From: Zantedeschia hybrid cultivar
Lineage: Eukaryota; Streptophyta; Magnoliopsida; Alismatales; Araceae
DNA: 64,000 bases
Reading direction: 5' to 3'
Assembly: GCA_030544215.1 (NCBI GenBank)
Contig: JARZZO010000013.1
Location: 43,659,196 to 43,723,195 of the forward strand
Position numbers and translations under genes: made by a program. The notes under the pieces were generated by a model that was not told where the DNA came from, searched no databases, and saw only the letters and a list, made by a program, of their open reading frames with translations. Position 1 is the first letter of the stretch. The number at the start of each line of letters is the position of its first letter. Positions 1 to 11,211 of this stretch are shown piece by piece.

Positions 1-2858
1 GGTTTTCATTTAGGAGAGAACATACACGAGAACATTTTGGAACTAACAAATGCACACTAAAATGCTGGGGGAAATTATTGGTGAATGTAGATATAAAAAG
101 ATGAATGATCCAATTGGTGTTTGTTGTTGACACTCTTTACGGTGCCAGCAAGATGTTCTCTGATCGCAAGTTACTAGTCTGGATCAAGTCCATCACATTG
201 GCCAAATACTCAATACTAATAAATCAAAAGGAAAGCACATACTTTCAAACATGGAAGACCCTCTCTCCCACTCCTGCTCAGGTTAATGTTTCAAAGTACC
301 TACAGATCCTTGGTAGGAATGAACAGGTGTTAAGGTAGTGACAGTTCTAAAGAACATTACAAAAGAGAACATGGGAATCATACCTGCCATCACTTTCATA
401 ATCTTCCACATATGATCCAATACTTCAAAGCCAATAGATTGCCAACATAAGCATAAGATTCAAGGTAGACAGAGGGGTATAGGTATTGCCAGCCTATTAT
501 GGAATACATGCGAAGATGTCCTCTATGCCTCACCTTCAGGTGGGCTCCTCAGGACATTTGAGGTGGAGCTTACTGGTTTTAGGGCTATTGAGAGTTGTTA
601 GACAGCTTCTGATTCATACAAACAATGTCTCTAGCAATGGGGAAAACTGTCTGAACTAAGCCAACATACAAATTCATTCTTGATGGAGGATGCAAGTGTT
701 CTTCAGCTAATACACGTGAAATTTCAAGCAGGGAAGCCAACCAAACTGAGATTATTAACTTGCAATAAATTGGCAGTGTCCATTCTAGATATGCCAATTA
801 CAAGCCAACTTTGTAATGATGGCCCAGAACCTTAGGAGCATATATATATTCATATAATTCACTCGCTAAGCAAGCTTCAAAGATGATTTGCAGAATTGCA
901 CATGTTTTTCTCCAAAAGAATGGGAGCACAATGCGGACTCGTGGACAATTTCTGGAGATATTGCTTTATGAAACAGTATGGTCCATATGGCTGTATGAAA
1001 TAGGGTTTTTTGGAGGACATTTAGTGATGTAGACAGTTTCCATGAATAAAAGGGCCTTAATTATTGGTGTCTAAATGTGGATCTTTGGTAGGGAGTTTTA
1101 AGGTATTCACTGCTTGGGGACATGGAACACATTCCATCTTATCCGATGGAGACTTGTCTTTTTCCTTTTGCTGTCTCTATGCTCTTGGGGGAATTCCAAT
1201 GGGTTTGTCATAAGAAAAAAACAGTATGTTGCCCTACCAATCACTTTCTAAAAAAACTTTAAAAAAAACCATTGGACATTATCGTGAATGCACTTTTTGT
1301 CCTACCAATCACTTTCTATTTCAGACATAGATCCCTATATTTTGACGGTGCTCCTTGTGAGCATATCTCATGTGCAAAATCTATTTATAAACACATGAGA
1401 AGTTTTAAGGATTAAATTATTGAAGCATTGATCTGAAGATGTCAACAACCTATTTTAAAATTAAAGAAAAAAAATTGCATGACTACGCCTTGCAGAGGGA
1501 AAGCAGGTTAAGATCGCACTTCCATCATCAACAGTCTGCAGTTTCCAATACCCATAAAATTTGTGGCACTGCCCACCTCCATGCCAAAAGTGGTGTTCAA
1601 GCCACATTTGAAGTGGAAGACATAAGATAAGACAAATCTGATGCAGATTAAACCAGCCAAGAATATTATAAACATTGGGAACGCATTATAAACTCATGAT
1701 GGAGGCATTCTTCTTGTGCACATGTCAAAAGTTTATCCCATAACTCGTAGGCTAGGAACTTATCACATGGCTCCTCCTAATTTGCATATTCCCTATGTTT
1801 TCCTATCGCTTTAATTTTATGATAGAAAGAGAAAGGAATCTCTTAAGTTCATCTTTCAAAGACATGTTCTCGGAATGATTCTCTACATGCTCCTTCCTAG
1901 GGCTGTAAATGGGTAGGACATAGAAACAGAAGCAACTTGATTCTGATAACAAAAACATGTTTACAGTTGTGATATATTAAGAGAATATTATTTTTGTTTC
2001 CCTTTTTTTTTAGACAGGATGGTTCTACTGGAAATCCAAGCAGGGGCTTACTATTTCCATTTCTTCTTCTTTTTCCAATTCTGATTCTCATGTTTACGGG
2101 ACAGATTTTCCTATCTAAATTTGTTTTATTTAATCAGAAATGGGTCAAAAGTCAGAAAATCGGATTTCTGTTTACAGTGGCCTTACTCCTTTTTTTGAAT
2201 GTGTACAGCTGTCTTACTCATTAGTCTTTCTTGACCTGCATTGATGCCACAAAGTTGTGGTTCTCCCAAGTTAACATCTAGTTAAGAAACCCGAGCATTA
2301 ATATTTATCTGGACACCATGAGAGTGGTCCAGGTTATTTTTACCCAAAAGATCAGCCTGTGGGAAACCCAGCTTCAAACTAACAACCCCACAATAAAGGT
2401 GTAACGACAGGCGAAGTACTTGACACTACCTAGCAAAGAAATTCTATGCAATGGCATACTGTGAGCATCAAGCCTCCAAAAATGCAGTGTGACTCCTCAG
2501 AAATCAGAAGTGGATGATAGAACCCACTCCCTGAAGTTCGCAGGTACAAAGTGTGAATCAGTGGCAAACTACAGACTCATCTCTGCTCTCTAACAAGTAG
2601 ATCGAACTTAAAGTGCAGACGTTGTTTGGTTCAATGAGGAGATTCACACATTGACAACCTGATACACAAGCATCACTATGACAAGGCAAGTAATAACTCC
2701 CATTAATCTGGGTTATACCAATGTAGGAATTTTTTGCGTATTATCGGACCACCTCACTGTAACACTGCTATACACTATCCAAAAACCTACTTTTATATAT
2801 GAAACACAGGAAAGAAACCCTGGCACAAGCAAGATTCTGGGAAGCAGCAGAGCCGGAC
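1..2858. other. Probable FPP intron 1 and/or non-coding DNA
   Basis: No convincing exon was found on either strand. It lies directly downstream of the splice donor of the minus-strand FPP first exon, so it is most simply the first part of a long intron whose next exon is beyond base 1. A short relic of a dispersed repeat starting 'agggctgtaaatgggtagga' is at about 1899. Otherwise it is AT-rich with short open frames that look like chance. Confidence 0.4.
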
Positions 2859-2972
2859 CTGATCGTCCGAGTACCTCTCGGAGTGCGACGAGACCGATCC
2901 GGAGCTCTCAGTCTCGCCGCCGGGGCTCTTCTCCGAAGACTTGCGCCTCCACAGCCAGCTGCGGCGGTCCAT
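2859..2972 (-). CDS. FPP: Filament-like plant protein (FPP), first coding exon (partial gene)
   Basis: Read on the minus strand, 38 codons run from ATG (2972-2970) to a CAG codon followed by GT at 2858-2857, a consensus donor. The peptide begins MDRRSWLWRRKSSEKSPGG and ends SSHSERYSDDQ, which I recognise as the conserved N-terminus of plant filament-like proteins. These are long coiled-coil proteins; a tomato member binds the nuclear-envelope protein MAF1. An in-frame ATG 13 codons upstream (3011) exists, but MDRRSW is the family's usual start. The codons are GC-rich, unlike the flanks. The coiled-coil body is absent from the window, so intron 1 is over 2.8 kb or the gene is broken. Identity is from remembered family sequence and was not searched. 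Confidence 0.72.
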
Positions 2973-3600
2973 CCCGCGATTCTCCACCACCACACAGCTC
3001 AGAGAAGCCACTCACCGCGGCCCCATCTCCACGCACTCCCCGCCCACATTTTCCTCAGATCATCTTCAGCATATTTCCAGGAGTTCGAAAGCCCTTCGGA
3101 CGCCCACCGACCAGAAAAAGGGCAGAAACAGAATGAGATGATGGCAAAACACAAACCCATTTGCTCAAAAACCCTCCTTTCTTCTATGATAGTAGAACTA
3201 GAACAAATATCGGCAAACCCATCACGAAAGAACCCTCCTTTTCTCTTCAAATCCACCCCAAAATCCAAAAAAAAGGCCAAAAAACAAAAAAAAATGAAAT
3301 AGGAACAACCAAACCAGATGAAATCTCCAATCTCTCCACCTAAAAACAATCGCAGTAATGACCAAATCCAACAAAGACCCACTACGGAAAACACACCCGA
3401 GAAGTAAAAAAAAAGTCGAAACCCAGATCAGAAACCTGTCAAAAAACCCAAAAAAAAAAAGGACTAAAGACGGCGGGATTAAAGCCGCAAAGGAAGGGAA
3501 AGACCGAGAAGCGCGTGGAATGTCAGAAGCAGGGGGTATTTGATTACTCGAGGGACCTTTAAGACCAGATTTTAGATAAGAACAAGTATTATATTGCAAA
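2973..3600 (-). promoter_or_regulatory. Probable FPP 5' leader and proximal promoter
   Basis: This stretch lies just upstream of the FPP start on the minus strand. It is GC-rich near the ATG and becomes purine/pyrimidine-skewed further out, as is common in plant 5' leaders. Several overlapping open frames on both strands do not resemble proteins I know. No clear TATA box was assigned. Confidence 0.4.
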
Positions 3601-3904
3601 AATACTAAATGGGTACTTGGTTTTGCCCTTGTTCTTCTCCGTTCTTACCTGGTAGGGGTCAGAATGGAAGGGAGGGTGGGCGCATGGGGGGGGTCCTCGG
3701 CAAGAAGGACGCAGCAGTGGAAGAGTGGGGGAGGAGGAGGACAACCTTTTCAGCTTTTCGGGTCCTCCTCGGCCGGGGAAGACAACACCGTGTGGGTTTT
3801 TTTTCCTTTTTCCTTTGTTTTCAAAACGTAGCCGGCGTTATTCCCGCCCAGGAGGGGAGAGAAAGGCGAGTTTTTTCTCTCTCTATGGTGCTCAGCTCAC
3901 CCCC

Positions 3905-4335
3905 TCTGTTCTTGCGGCTTAGCAGGGAAGTGAGTGTTCTTTCTCTCTCCCTCTCCCTCTCTCCTTCTCTCTCTCCCCGACTTGGGTTGAGATAGGAGTG
4001 GTCCACCAGGGGTCCAGGGGTGCTCTCTCTCTCCCCCCCCCCCCACCGGCTTAGCAGGAAAGTGAGTGTTCTCTCTCTCTCTCCCTCTCTCTCTCCCCTA
4101 CTAAGGTTGAGATAGGAGTGGTCCAGCAGGGGTCCAGGGGTGCGCTCTCTCTCTCTCTCTCTCTCCTTTGAGCTGAGATAGGACTGTATCAATGGTCCAC
4201 CAGGGCTGCTCTCTCTCTCCACCCTTGGAGTTGAGTTGGAACTGGTCCACCAGGGAGTGAGTGTTTCTTCTCTCTCTCTCTCTCTTGTTCTCTCTCTCAA
4301 CTCTCCAGTCCTCTCTCTCTCTCCCCCCCTTAAGT
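3905..4335. repeat. CT/GA-rich degenerate minisatellite
   Basis: A unit of roughly 130 bp recurs. It starts with 'cggcttagcagg', then 'aagtgagtgttct', a (CT)n block, 'ttgagataggagtggtcca', and 'ggggtccaggggtgc'. The first two copies begin near 3915 and 4047; shorter degenerate copies follow to about 4335. On the minus strand it reads as GA repeats upstream of FPP and may be part of its promoter or leader. Long open frames here (for example 3821-4300 minus) are products of the low-complexity sequence. Confidence 0.8.
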
Positions 4336-5209
4336 TGAGTAAGGACTAGTCCACCAAGGGTGGGGACATGGGTTGGGAACTTGGGAGAAATTTTGTAGTA
4401 GAATATGATATTTTCAGTTTAGTCCCTGTTATAATGTGGTTCTACTTCCACATGTAATGTCTATTTATTAAAAGTTTTCTTCTTACATGTGTTTTGAGAA
4501 GAAAATTATTTGCTTTTAGTCTTATGTTTTGTTTTTAAATTCATATTTTATGAGATGAGATTTTTTAGACTTTTTTCTTTGAGATCTTAGTATGTTCTTC
4601 CTCACATAAGATTAAGGATAAATTGATACTTTTTCATCTGCTCATAGCAAATAATTAGTTTAACCTTCTCACAAAGGTCTGAGATTTAAAGAATGAAATT
4701 CGAAGAACCCTATCTTGTTTTCTATGGGTTCCTTTGGGAGGAAATTCTCATACCTTCATGATGTGGAAATATGTGATTGGTTAGAAAAAAACTCCCTTTC
4801 TAACTGAGGGTTGAAGGGATGATGCTAAATGAACCCCTAGAGTTGAGATGTTGTATCTGGCTGATAAAATAAGTGCCAACTACCCAACACGCATCCCATC
4901 GACATAGGGAAAATAATATTGTAACATAATTCTTTGACATATTTTTTGGCACATTCTTAAAATATTAAAATATCTTTTTATTGCAACAACTAAACATCTA
5001 ATCGTTCAATAGTAATATCCTTTTTTAAGCACGTATGTCAAATTAGAGTGTATTGTATCAACTTTAAGTATCAAAAAATCAAACCTTTGACATAATCATC
5101 AGAATCTTACTATTTGTCACCAAGATAGAAGGAGGATGAACCTCCATGAGAGAGTCACGTAATATTTTTTCTTTTTTCATCTCGATTTGAAATCTTCGTG
5201 GACCAACCA
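4336..5209. other. Intergenic, nothing recognised
   Basis: AT-rich sequence with no open frame of note, no terminal repeats that I could pair, and no RNA gene. Confidence 0.5.
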
Positions 5210-5218
5210 ATAAAACAA

Positions 5219-5895
5219 GGAAAATTTACTAAAAGAGGTAAAAAAATATCAAAATATCTAGTATGGGCATTTTAAGTTTAAAATATCTAAAATGGACATT
5301 CCTTCCAAAGATCATGTCTAAATGGAACAAAACTCATATTTTCTCAAACATACTGTCTAAAATGCCCTCAATTATTTTACAAATACATTATCGTAATTGA
5401 AATCTATATAATATCGCTTTTATAAGTTTTATCCTAAAGTATCTAAACGAGACCTTTATTTTTCTCTAATTACCAAAAAAGACACTAAAACTAAAAAATA
5501 TCAATAAAATTTATTCTTCCAAGATTTAAAATTTAAAATGGGATCCTAAACTTTTGTAATCATTAAAAGAACGAATATGTAAAATAAAAAGGAATAACAT
5601 TATCTTTAAATTTTATTAATAAAATGCATAACATAAGTTAAATCATACTAGTTATTATTCATACATTGACTTTTACTCAGAGTTTTAAGATTGTAATTTT
5701 TTTTATAACTAGCAAAATTTGAGACAATCTTATTTGTAATTGAGGGTATTTTGGCCAATATGTGGAAAAAAAAAATGTGACTTCTGCTCAATATAGATAT
5801 AAATGTTAAGAAGAATGCCCTTTTTAGATATTTTAAATTTATAGTGCCCCTATTGAATATTCTGAAAACTTTTATGCCCTTTTTAGTAATTTTCC
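5219..5895. mobile_element. Non-autonomous TIR element, Mutator-like
   Basis: Long imperfect terminal inverted repeats of about 85 bp. The left end starts GGAAAATTTACTAAAA and contains 'tatctagtatgggcatttt'. The right end closes with 'ccctttttagtaattttcc' and carries the complementary 'aatgccctttttagatattt'. Flanks are ataaaacaa on the left (5210-5218) and ctaaaacaa on the right (5896-5904), a 9-bp target duplication with one mismatch. Long TIRs with a 9-bp duplication are typical of Mutator-like elements. An 8-bp reading (hAT-like) is also possible. No transposase is encoded. Confidence 0.75.
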
Positions 5896-5904
5896 CTAAA
5901 ACAA

Positions 5905-8059
5905 ACATAAGTTATCACACATCTTCTAAAGATTAAAAATTTAAAAATGGACAGAATCAATACCCTTTTATTTTCCCCCTCTAGTACATCCATTGATGTT
6001 AGGATCTAAATTGACGTGGTAAAAACTAATTATAGCAACCGTTAATGCATCATTCGTAATGGCTCTCTTTTCTTGCCGCATGGATGGTTGCAGCCTTAAT
6101 TTCTAATGCCCAGTTTGATAGGAGTATCAACTTAAATATTAGTATTAAAAAATCTTCATAATATCTGTTTACAGTAAAAACTCTTTGTAAACTCACTTGT
6201 GCTTGAAAAAAAAACTTTTTTTCAGATAATTTTTCACCAATGTTTAAAGAAGAATTTTTTTTAAAAAAAATTAGAGATATTTTCTGTTAAAAGGAAAGTT
6301 ACACGAAGCTTTTCCTAAATAGACAGATTTTAAGAAGTTTCCTGTAAATTAAGCAGATCAGAAGGACCATAAACTAAGAAGACCTTTTAACCTTTACAAA
6401 AACGTTTCACAACTGGTGCTTTTAACATCGTCATTAACGTGTTCCACGCTGTGGTTTTATATGAAGAACAGGGATTAGGCAGTAATATTGCTGTTGATCC
6501 GAAAACTTTACTGGGTCATTAATTAAAGAGGGGATTAAATGGGGCCTGCGAAGGATGGTGCAAAATTTACACCAAATGGCCTATGATGTAAGAATCACTT
6601 GTTTTGATGTAAAAATATCATAAAATATTATAAAATATGATGTTTTATGTCTCACAAAAATACGATACTTTTCGGTGTTTTTAAGGTATTCTACTTTAAA
6701 GTAAACGATGTCTTAATAGTAATTGAGTCTCTTATTTAAGAAGGGGAATGTTGGTTCATAAGTATTCAGATATAATGATGTCTCTTTGCATGTAGCATAT
6801 GTGGTCTATAAGATTATTTCTTTGATAAAGTTGCAAAATTGAAAGTATCATCCATATAAGTACAAAAGAACTGTTCTTTGTACAAAAAAGGGAAAAAAAA
6901 CTTCACCATTAGAAAAGAGTATTGAAGCTATTTAAAATTAAATCCTCTTCAATGGAAAGGAAACACAAATATTTGTTCACTGTGCTTATTAGTTCTATTT
7001 TCTCTATTAAACTTCAAAGATGGATCATGGGGCTATAGAGCGCGAGGTAATCAAGAATGTCGAGTTGTCATTTGTCAATTTTAATATTTAATATGAATTT
7101 TTCTCCATTTGAAAGTGATACAAGAGCCACCAAGAGTATTAAGGGGAAGTTTGTGAGATATAGCCCAAATGATGACACATCAACTTGGTCTAAAGTCTAA
7201 ACATGCTTGGGGAATGCCCCCCCTCATTAATATCCTTGTATAATACAAGTAACCAATAAATTAATCCCAATTATTGGTGACTAAACAACAACACCATGAT
7301 TGAGAAAACTGCAGATGACACAGATGTAGCTAAACAAAACCGGGTTTCGTGCTTCAAACGACGGATTAGCTAGCACCATTATTGGCAGTCCATGTGTTAA
7401 GTCCGACCTAACAATGGACATGCTTGCCTTAACGAACATTACCACATGAGAAAGAGGAAGAATAAAGTCAATGGTAAAGTTAGGCTATATACGGGTAGGA
7501 TACGGAAACAGAAACAACTGTTTCCATTTTTCGATTCCGATAATAATAATTTATTTTCGTTTTCGAATTCGATAAAATCGAAAAATGTATTTTCTGTTTT
7601 CGATAAGATCGAAAAGTGTATTTTCTATTTCTGATTTGTTTTCGATTTCGATATCGGAATCGGATATTATTTCTGATCATTATAAAAAAATTATTAATTT
7701 CTTAATTTACTTATTTAAAACTTATAAAGGTCTTCCCTTCTTACAAAAGTCCCTCTCATCAACCATTAGATTAAAAATGATCCAAAAGTTAATATGTATT
7801 ATTAATAATAAACTTAATAATAATCGAAATTGAAAATCGAAAAATGGATACGAAAACAGGTGTTTCCGTTTCCGATAACTTATCGGAAATATCTGTTTTT
7901 GATTCGGATAATTATCGGATGGATATTTTTTATCGAAAACATATATTTTTTTCGATAATGAGTCGAAAAATTGAATAATCGAATTTCCGCCGACAGCCCT
8001 AGGAAAACCCGAGCTGCTCAAACCTTAACTTCAAAACATATTGTCACTGACTGACAAGA
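5905..8059. other. Intergenic with MITE relics
   Basis: No gene. About 6590-6720 is a degraded copy of the TTTGGTTTGACRTAAAAT-type MITE seen intact at 13199-13314. About 7484-8002 is an AT-rich element with inverted arms: 'ggaaacagaaacaactgttt' near 7503 pairs with the complement of 'aaaacaggtgtttccgtttc' near 7853. It ends in 'ccgacagccctagg', a common plant dispersed-repeat terminus. Confidence 0.5.
7484..8002. repeat. AT-rich dispersed repeat with inverted arms (GGGCTGT type)
   Basis: Inner arms at about 7503-7542 and 7828-7872 are inverted copies containing atttttcgatt and tgtttcc. The right end reads 'gacagcccta', the complement of the TAGGGCTGT start also seen at about 1899 and 45943. 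The TCGATAAAATCGAAAA motifs between the arms are repetitive. The left boundary and any target duplication are unclear. Confidence 0.4.
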
Positions 8060-8291
8060 TGACTAAAAAGCCTATAACACAGTGATATAAGACTTTCTTC
8101 TTTTATAAGAAAGGTCTTGAGTTCAAGTTTCACCTCTCTTAGTTGTATAAGAAGGGAATTTGTCCTACGAGATTGCTGGGCCCACACCCGTGATATCCCA
8201 CAGCTACTTAGAGGGACTCAGTGAGAGTCTAAGTGTATTTATTTCCACTATAAAGACTTTGTAAATATATTTGATAAAAAAAAAAAAAAAC
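8060..8291 (+). mobile_element. tRNA-like SINE with A tail
   Basis: An internal RNA polymerase III promoter-like arrangement is present: a weak A box in 'ctataacacagtgatataag' and a B box in 'gagttcaagtttc'. The body ends in a run of about 14 A at 8278-8291. The order of motifs and the body match the better-preserved copy at 48556-48766. I could not find a target duplication, so the 5' end is approximate. Confidence 0.55.
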
Positions 8292-10686
8292 TTAAAGTCA
8301 TTCTAGATTAATTCTTTTTTCTTATGCCTTGAATCAATCTTCACACACCACGATCTCCTGTCGTAAAGGCAATAGACAAGCTGTCTTATATGTTGTTGCA
8401 TGATGTATGTGTTGTTTAACTCTCTAAGATGTAGGCATAAAATAAAAGATCGACACCAAGTCAATTCTCGAGATAGACCTCTTTAGTGCTAGTTTTATTG
8501 GGAGTTAAGAGTTAATCCGGTAAATATTTCAAAGTGAATATGAATTATAATGAGTTAACTTAGAGTCAAATAAATATAATATAAATACTAGATTAATAAG
8601 TTAAAAGAAGGTATATTATCAAAAATGCCCCATAAACAAGGTTTGGGAAGTGATTGGGGCTAATGCAATTCAATAAAACTGATGCCATCACTCTACCAAC
8701 GACATCCCTAAATGTGATCCTTTAGGTCTTTATACATTTTAACTCGTAAGGATCAAGAATAAATCAGTCATTTCATCAAAAAAAGTAGATGAGATATCAA
8801 ATCCATCTCTGATTCTTATAATTGAAGGTCTACCAAAATCAGAGGATGCAAGGTCTTAAAAGATCTCCACTCCCTGCTTTACGTACACCAACCCAAATTC
8901 CCCTGGTCCCTCCCCACGTGACCCCTCAACAACAGTGGGATTACACGTCCTTGCTTTGTACCTCACATGTTCGTTTTTGTGCTACTAACATTGGCACGTG
9001 ACAACTTATATCAGATCGGTCTACACAGTTTTTGCTATCCTCCACAGTGACTGATTTGTCTCTCTCACCATCTCACTTATTCCCTCTCAAAAGCCTTTGA
9101 AAGCTTGGGAACAAGAGGGGGGGGGGGGGGGGGGGAGAAGGTGGATGGGGTCGCCCTAATGGCCTTCAAAGCCCTTGCCATCTAACTGCATTATTTCTTC
9201 TTTGTATCAGATGGCAATTTGACTTATTAGGCTGGAGTGAGCTAGCAGGTGGTGACTATAAAATGGTGAGGTGTCCTTTTGGAAATCCTGAGAAATCCGG
9301 TCATGTCTGAATTGATGAGACCTGCCCACTTGAGAGCATTTGATAAAACGTGTAAGAGTAACACTTGCTGTACGGTACAATGATGCATGGACAAATATTT
9401 TTTAAGATCAATTTAATTGTGCATCGCATAATTGTACAGTCCCATTGGAGCTCAAACGGTCTAAAAATTCTAGAAAGAACAAAAATCTAGCCGCAATTTC
9501 ATTAGGCTCACAGTCTGTCTGTTACGGGTACTTTTTAATTATTTATTGGGGCTTAATTTTTTATTTTTTAAATGTCACTTTTTATTTTTATTATGAACAT
9601 AAAGTTTCACCTGTCAATCCTTCTCCAACAAACTCACTTTTTCTAGCTTAGAAATTAAGTTCTAATTTAGACCTTTTACTTAAAAGCCAAAAACACTACA
9701 ATAGTGACTCATAAGGTAAAATGTCTTCCTGTCAAAGTAAATAAGCTGAGTGCTACAAAATCCAAAGTATTTTAAATTGAAAGCTGCACCAAACACCACC
9801 TTATACACTCTTTTGATTCATAACTAAAAAATCTAAATTAGAACTTCCCATAAATGAGAAAATTTGATTTATGAAAGGATTGGTTAGTACAAGTATCAAA
9901 ATGTTTAGTGCTCCAAACTAATGCCTCAGCCAAAAGCCTTAGAAGGGGGTGAAGGGGAAACAGTGCAGAAGGGAACTAGTCCTTAATTTTGAAGGCTTGT
10001 GACTTGTCTTATGTACCTTAAAGGGTAGTTAATTAAACTCTCCTATTTTTTGTTTAAAAAAGGGAAATATTTTCAACTTTAAACATGTTTACTATAACTT
10101 AGATTCTAATTCTGAAGAAAGGACAGTGACATGCTGTGTTATTTTGCTAATTGGAGACTCTTGCTTGTTTTGCATACTGGGCATGGTTCTCTAGATGTGA
10201 GGCAAAGTAAGTCCAACCCACCTTGGTATTCCTAAAATATTGCTGTGCACACAGCCTTTGGAGCCCTTTTGTTTTTGGAAATCCAATGCTTCTCTAGAGA
10301 TGCAGGCAAGGGAAGGTGGCCACTTTACAGAATAAAGAATTGAGCTCTCTGAAACAATTGGTTCCTGTTTTGGTGCCCATTTGTTCTGCATGTCCGATGC
10401 TTCTCTTCTGAGTTCTGACACAGTCAAAAGAACTTGGGGACAGAAAATTAGGGAATTGAGCTGTTTGGGTTAATTAATTTCTGTCACTTGAAGGTACGGA
10501 TCAATGCTTGTCAGACATTTTTAAAGTGACCAGATTAGGATACATTGTCTATTATTTTGGGTGTGGAATGCACATGATTCCTGATAATCCGATTATTAAG
10601 TTATATGTTAGTTAACGGATAATTTTATAGATGATTAAAAAACATATACGAATATCTTCCAACCAAATATATATATATATATATTT
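8292..10686. other. Intergenic, simple repeats only
   Basis: No gene recognised. Contains a poly-G run of about 17 at 9118-9135 and a short (AT)n tract at 10667-10683. A possible MITE end ('gctgcaccaaacaccacc') is near 9785, but I could not pair it with a left end. Confidence 0.45.
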
Positions 10687-11211
10687 GAGTAATACTTGTT
10701 GCAATGCAAGATATTATAGTAAGTTTAGTCATTTTGTAATATAAGATGCCATTAGTCCACATAGATGGACTCACATGAGTTGGATAAGTTTTTCTATAAG
10801 TTGCTTGACAAACATTAAATATGGGTGAAAAACTTTGGGTGTGACAAATATACGTAAGCGTGATAAATACTTCATGTCATACCTACGAAGTATTTATCAT
10901 GCCTAAAAAATATTTGTCAATTTCAGACATGACAAATATTTTGCAGACGTGTATGAAGTATTTGTCGCGTCTAGAAAGTATTTGTCATCACTACACAGTG
11001 TGTGTAAATAAATTTATAGACTTGATAGATACTTCGTAGGCGTGACAAATATTATTAATCACGCCTACAAAAATGTTTGTCATGACTAAAGTTTTGCACC
11101 CGTATTTAATGTTTGTCAGGTCACTTGTAGAAAAATATGTCCAACTTATGTTATGGCCATTTTTGTAGATCAATGACATCTTATATTGAAATATTACTCT
11201 ACATATATATC
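10687..11211. mobile_element. TIR element, GAGTAATACTT family, long form
   Basis: Ends are GAGTAATACTTGTTGCAATG on the left and AAATATTACTC on the right. Inside is a second inverted pair: 'gacaaacattaaatatgggt' near 10807 against 'acccgtatttaatgtttgtc' near 11098. Between them are many copies of TGACAAATATTT/AAGTATTTGTC in both orientations. Related in plan to 28476-29023. It encodes no protein. Confidence 0.65.

Noticed and set aside
385..420. Exon-like minus-strand peptide IGFEVLDHMWKIMK ending at a GT donor
   Set aside because: Only about 20 codons, with nearby stops and no matching acceptor or partner exon; could be a decayed fragment but is not supportable.
2799..3302. 167-codon plus-strand frame over the FPP exon
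   Set aside because: Opposite-strand shadow of the FPP first exon continuing into Lys-rich low-complexity DNA.
3821..4300. 159-codon minus-strand frame rich in RERE
   Set aside because: Pure product of a GA/CT minisatellite with no codon or domain signal.
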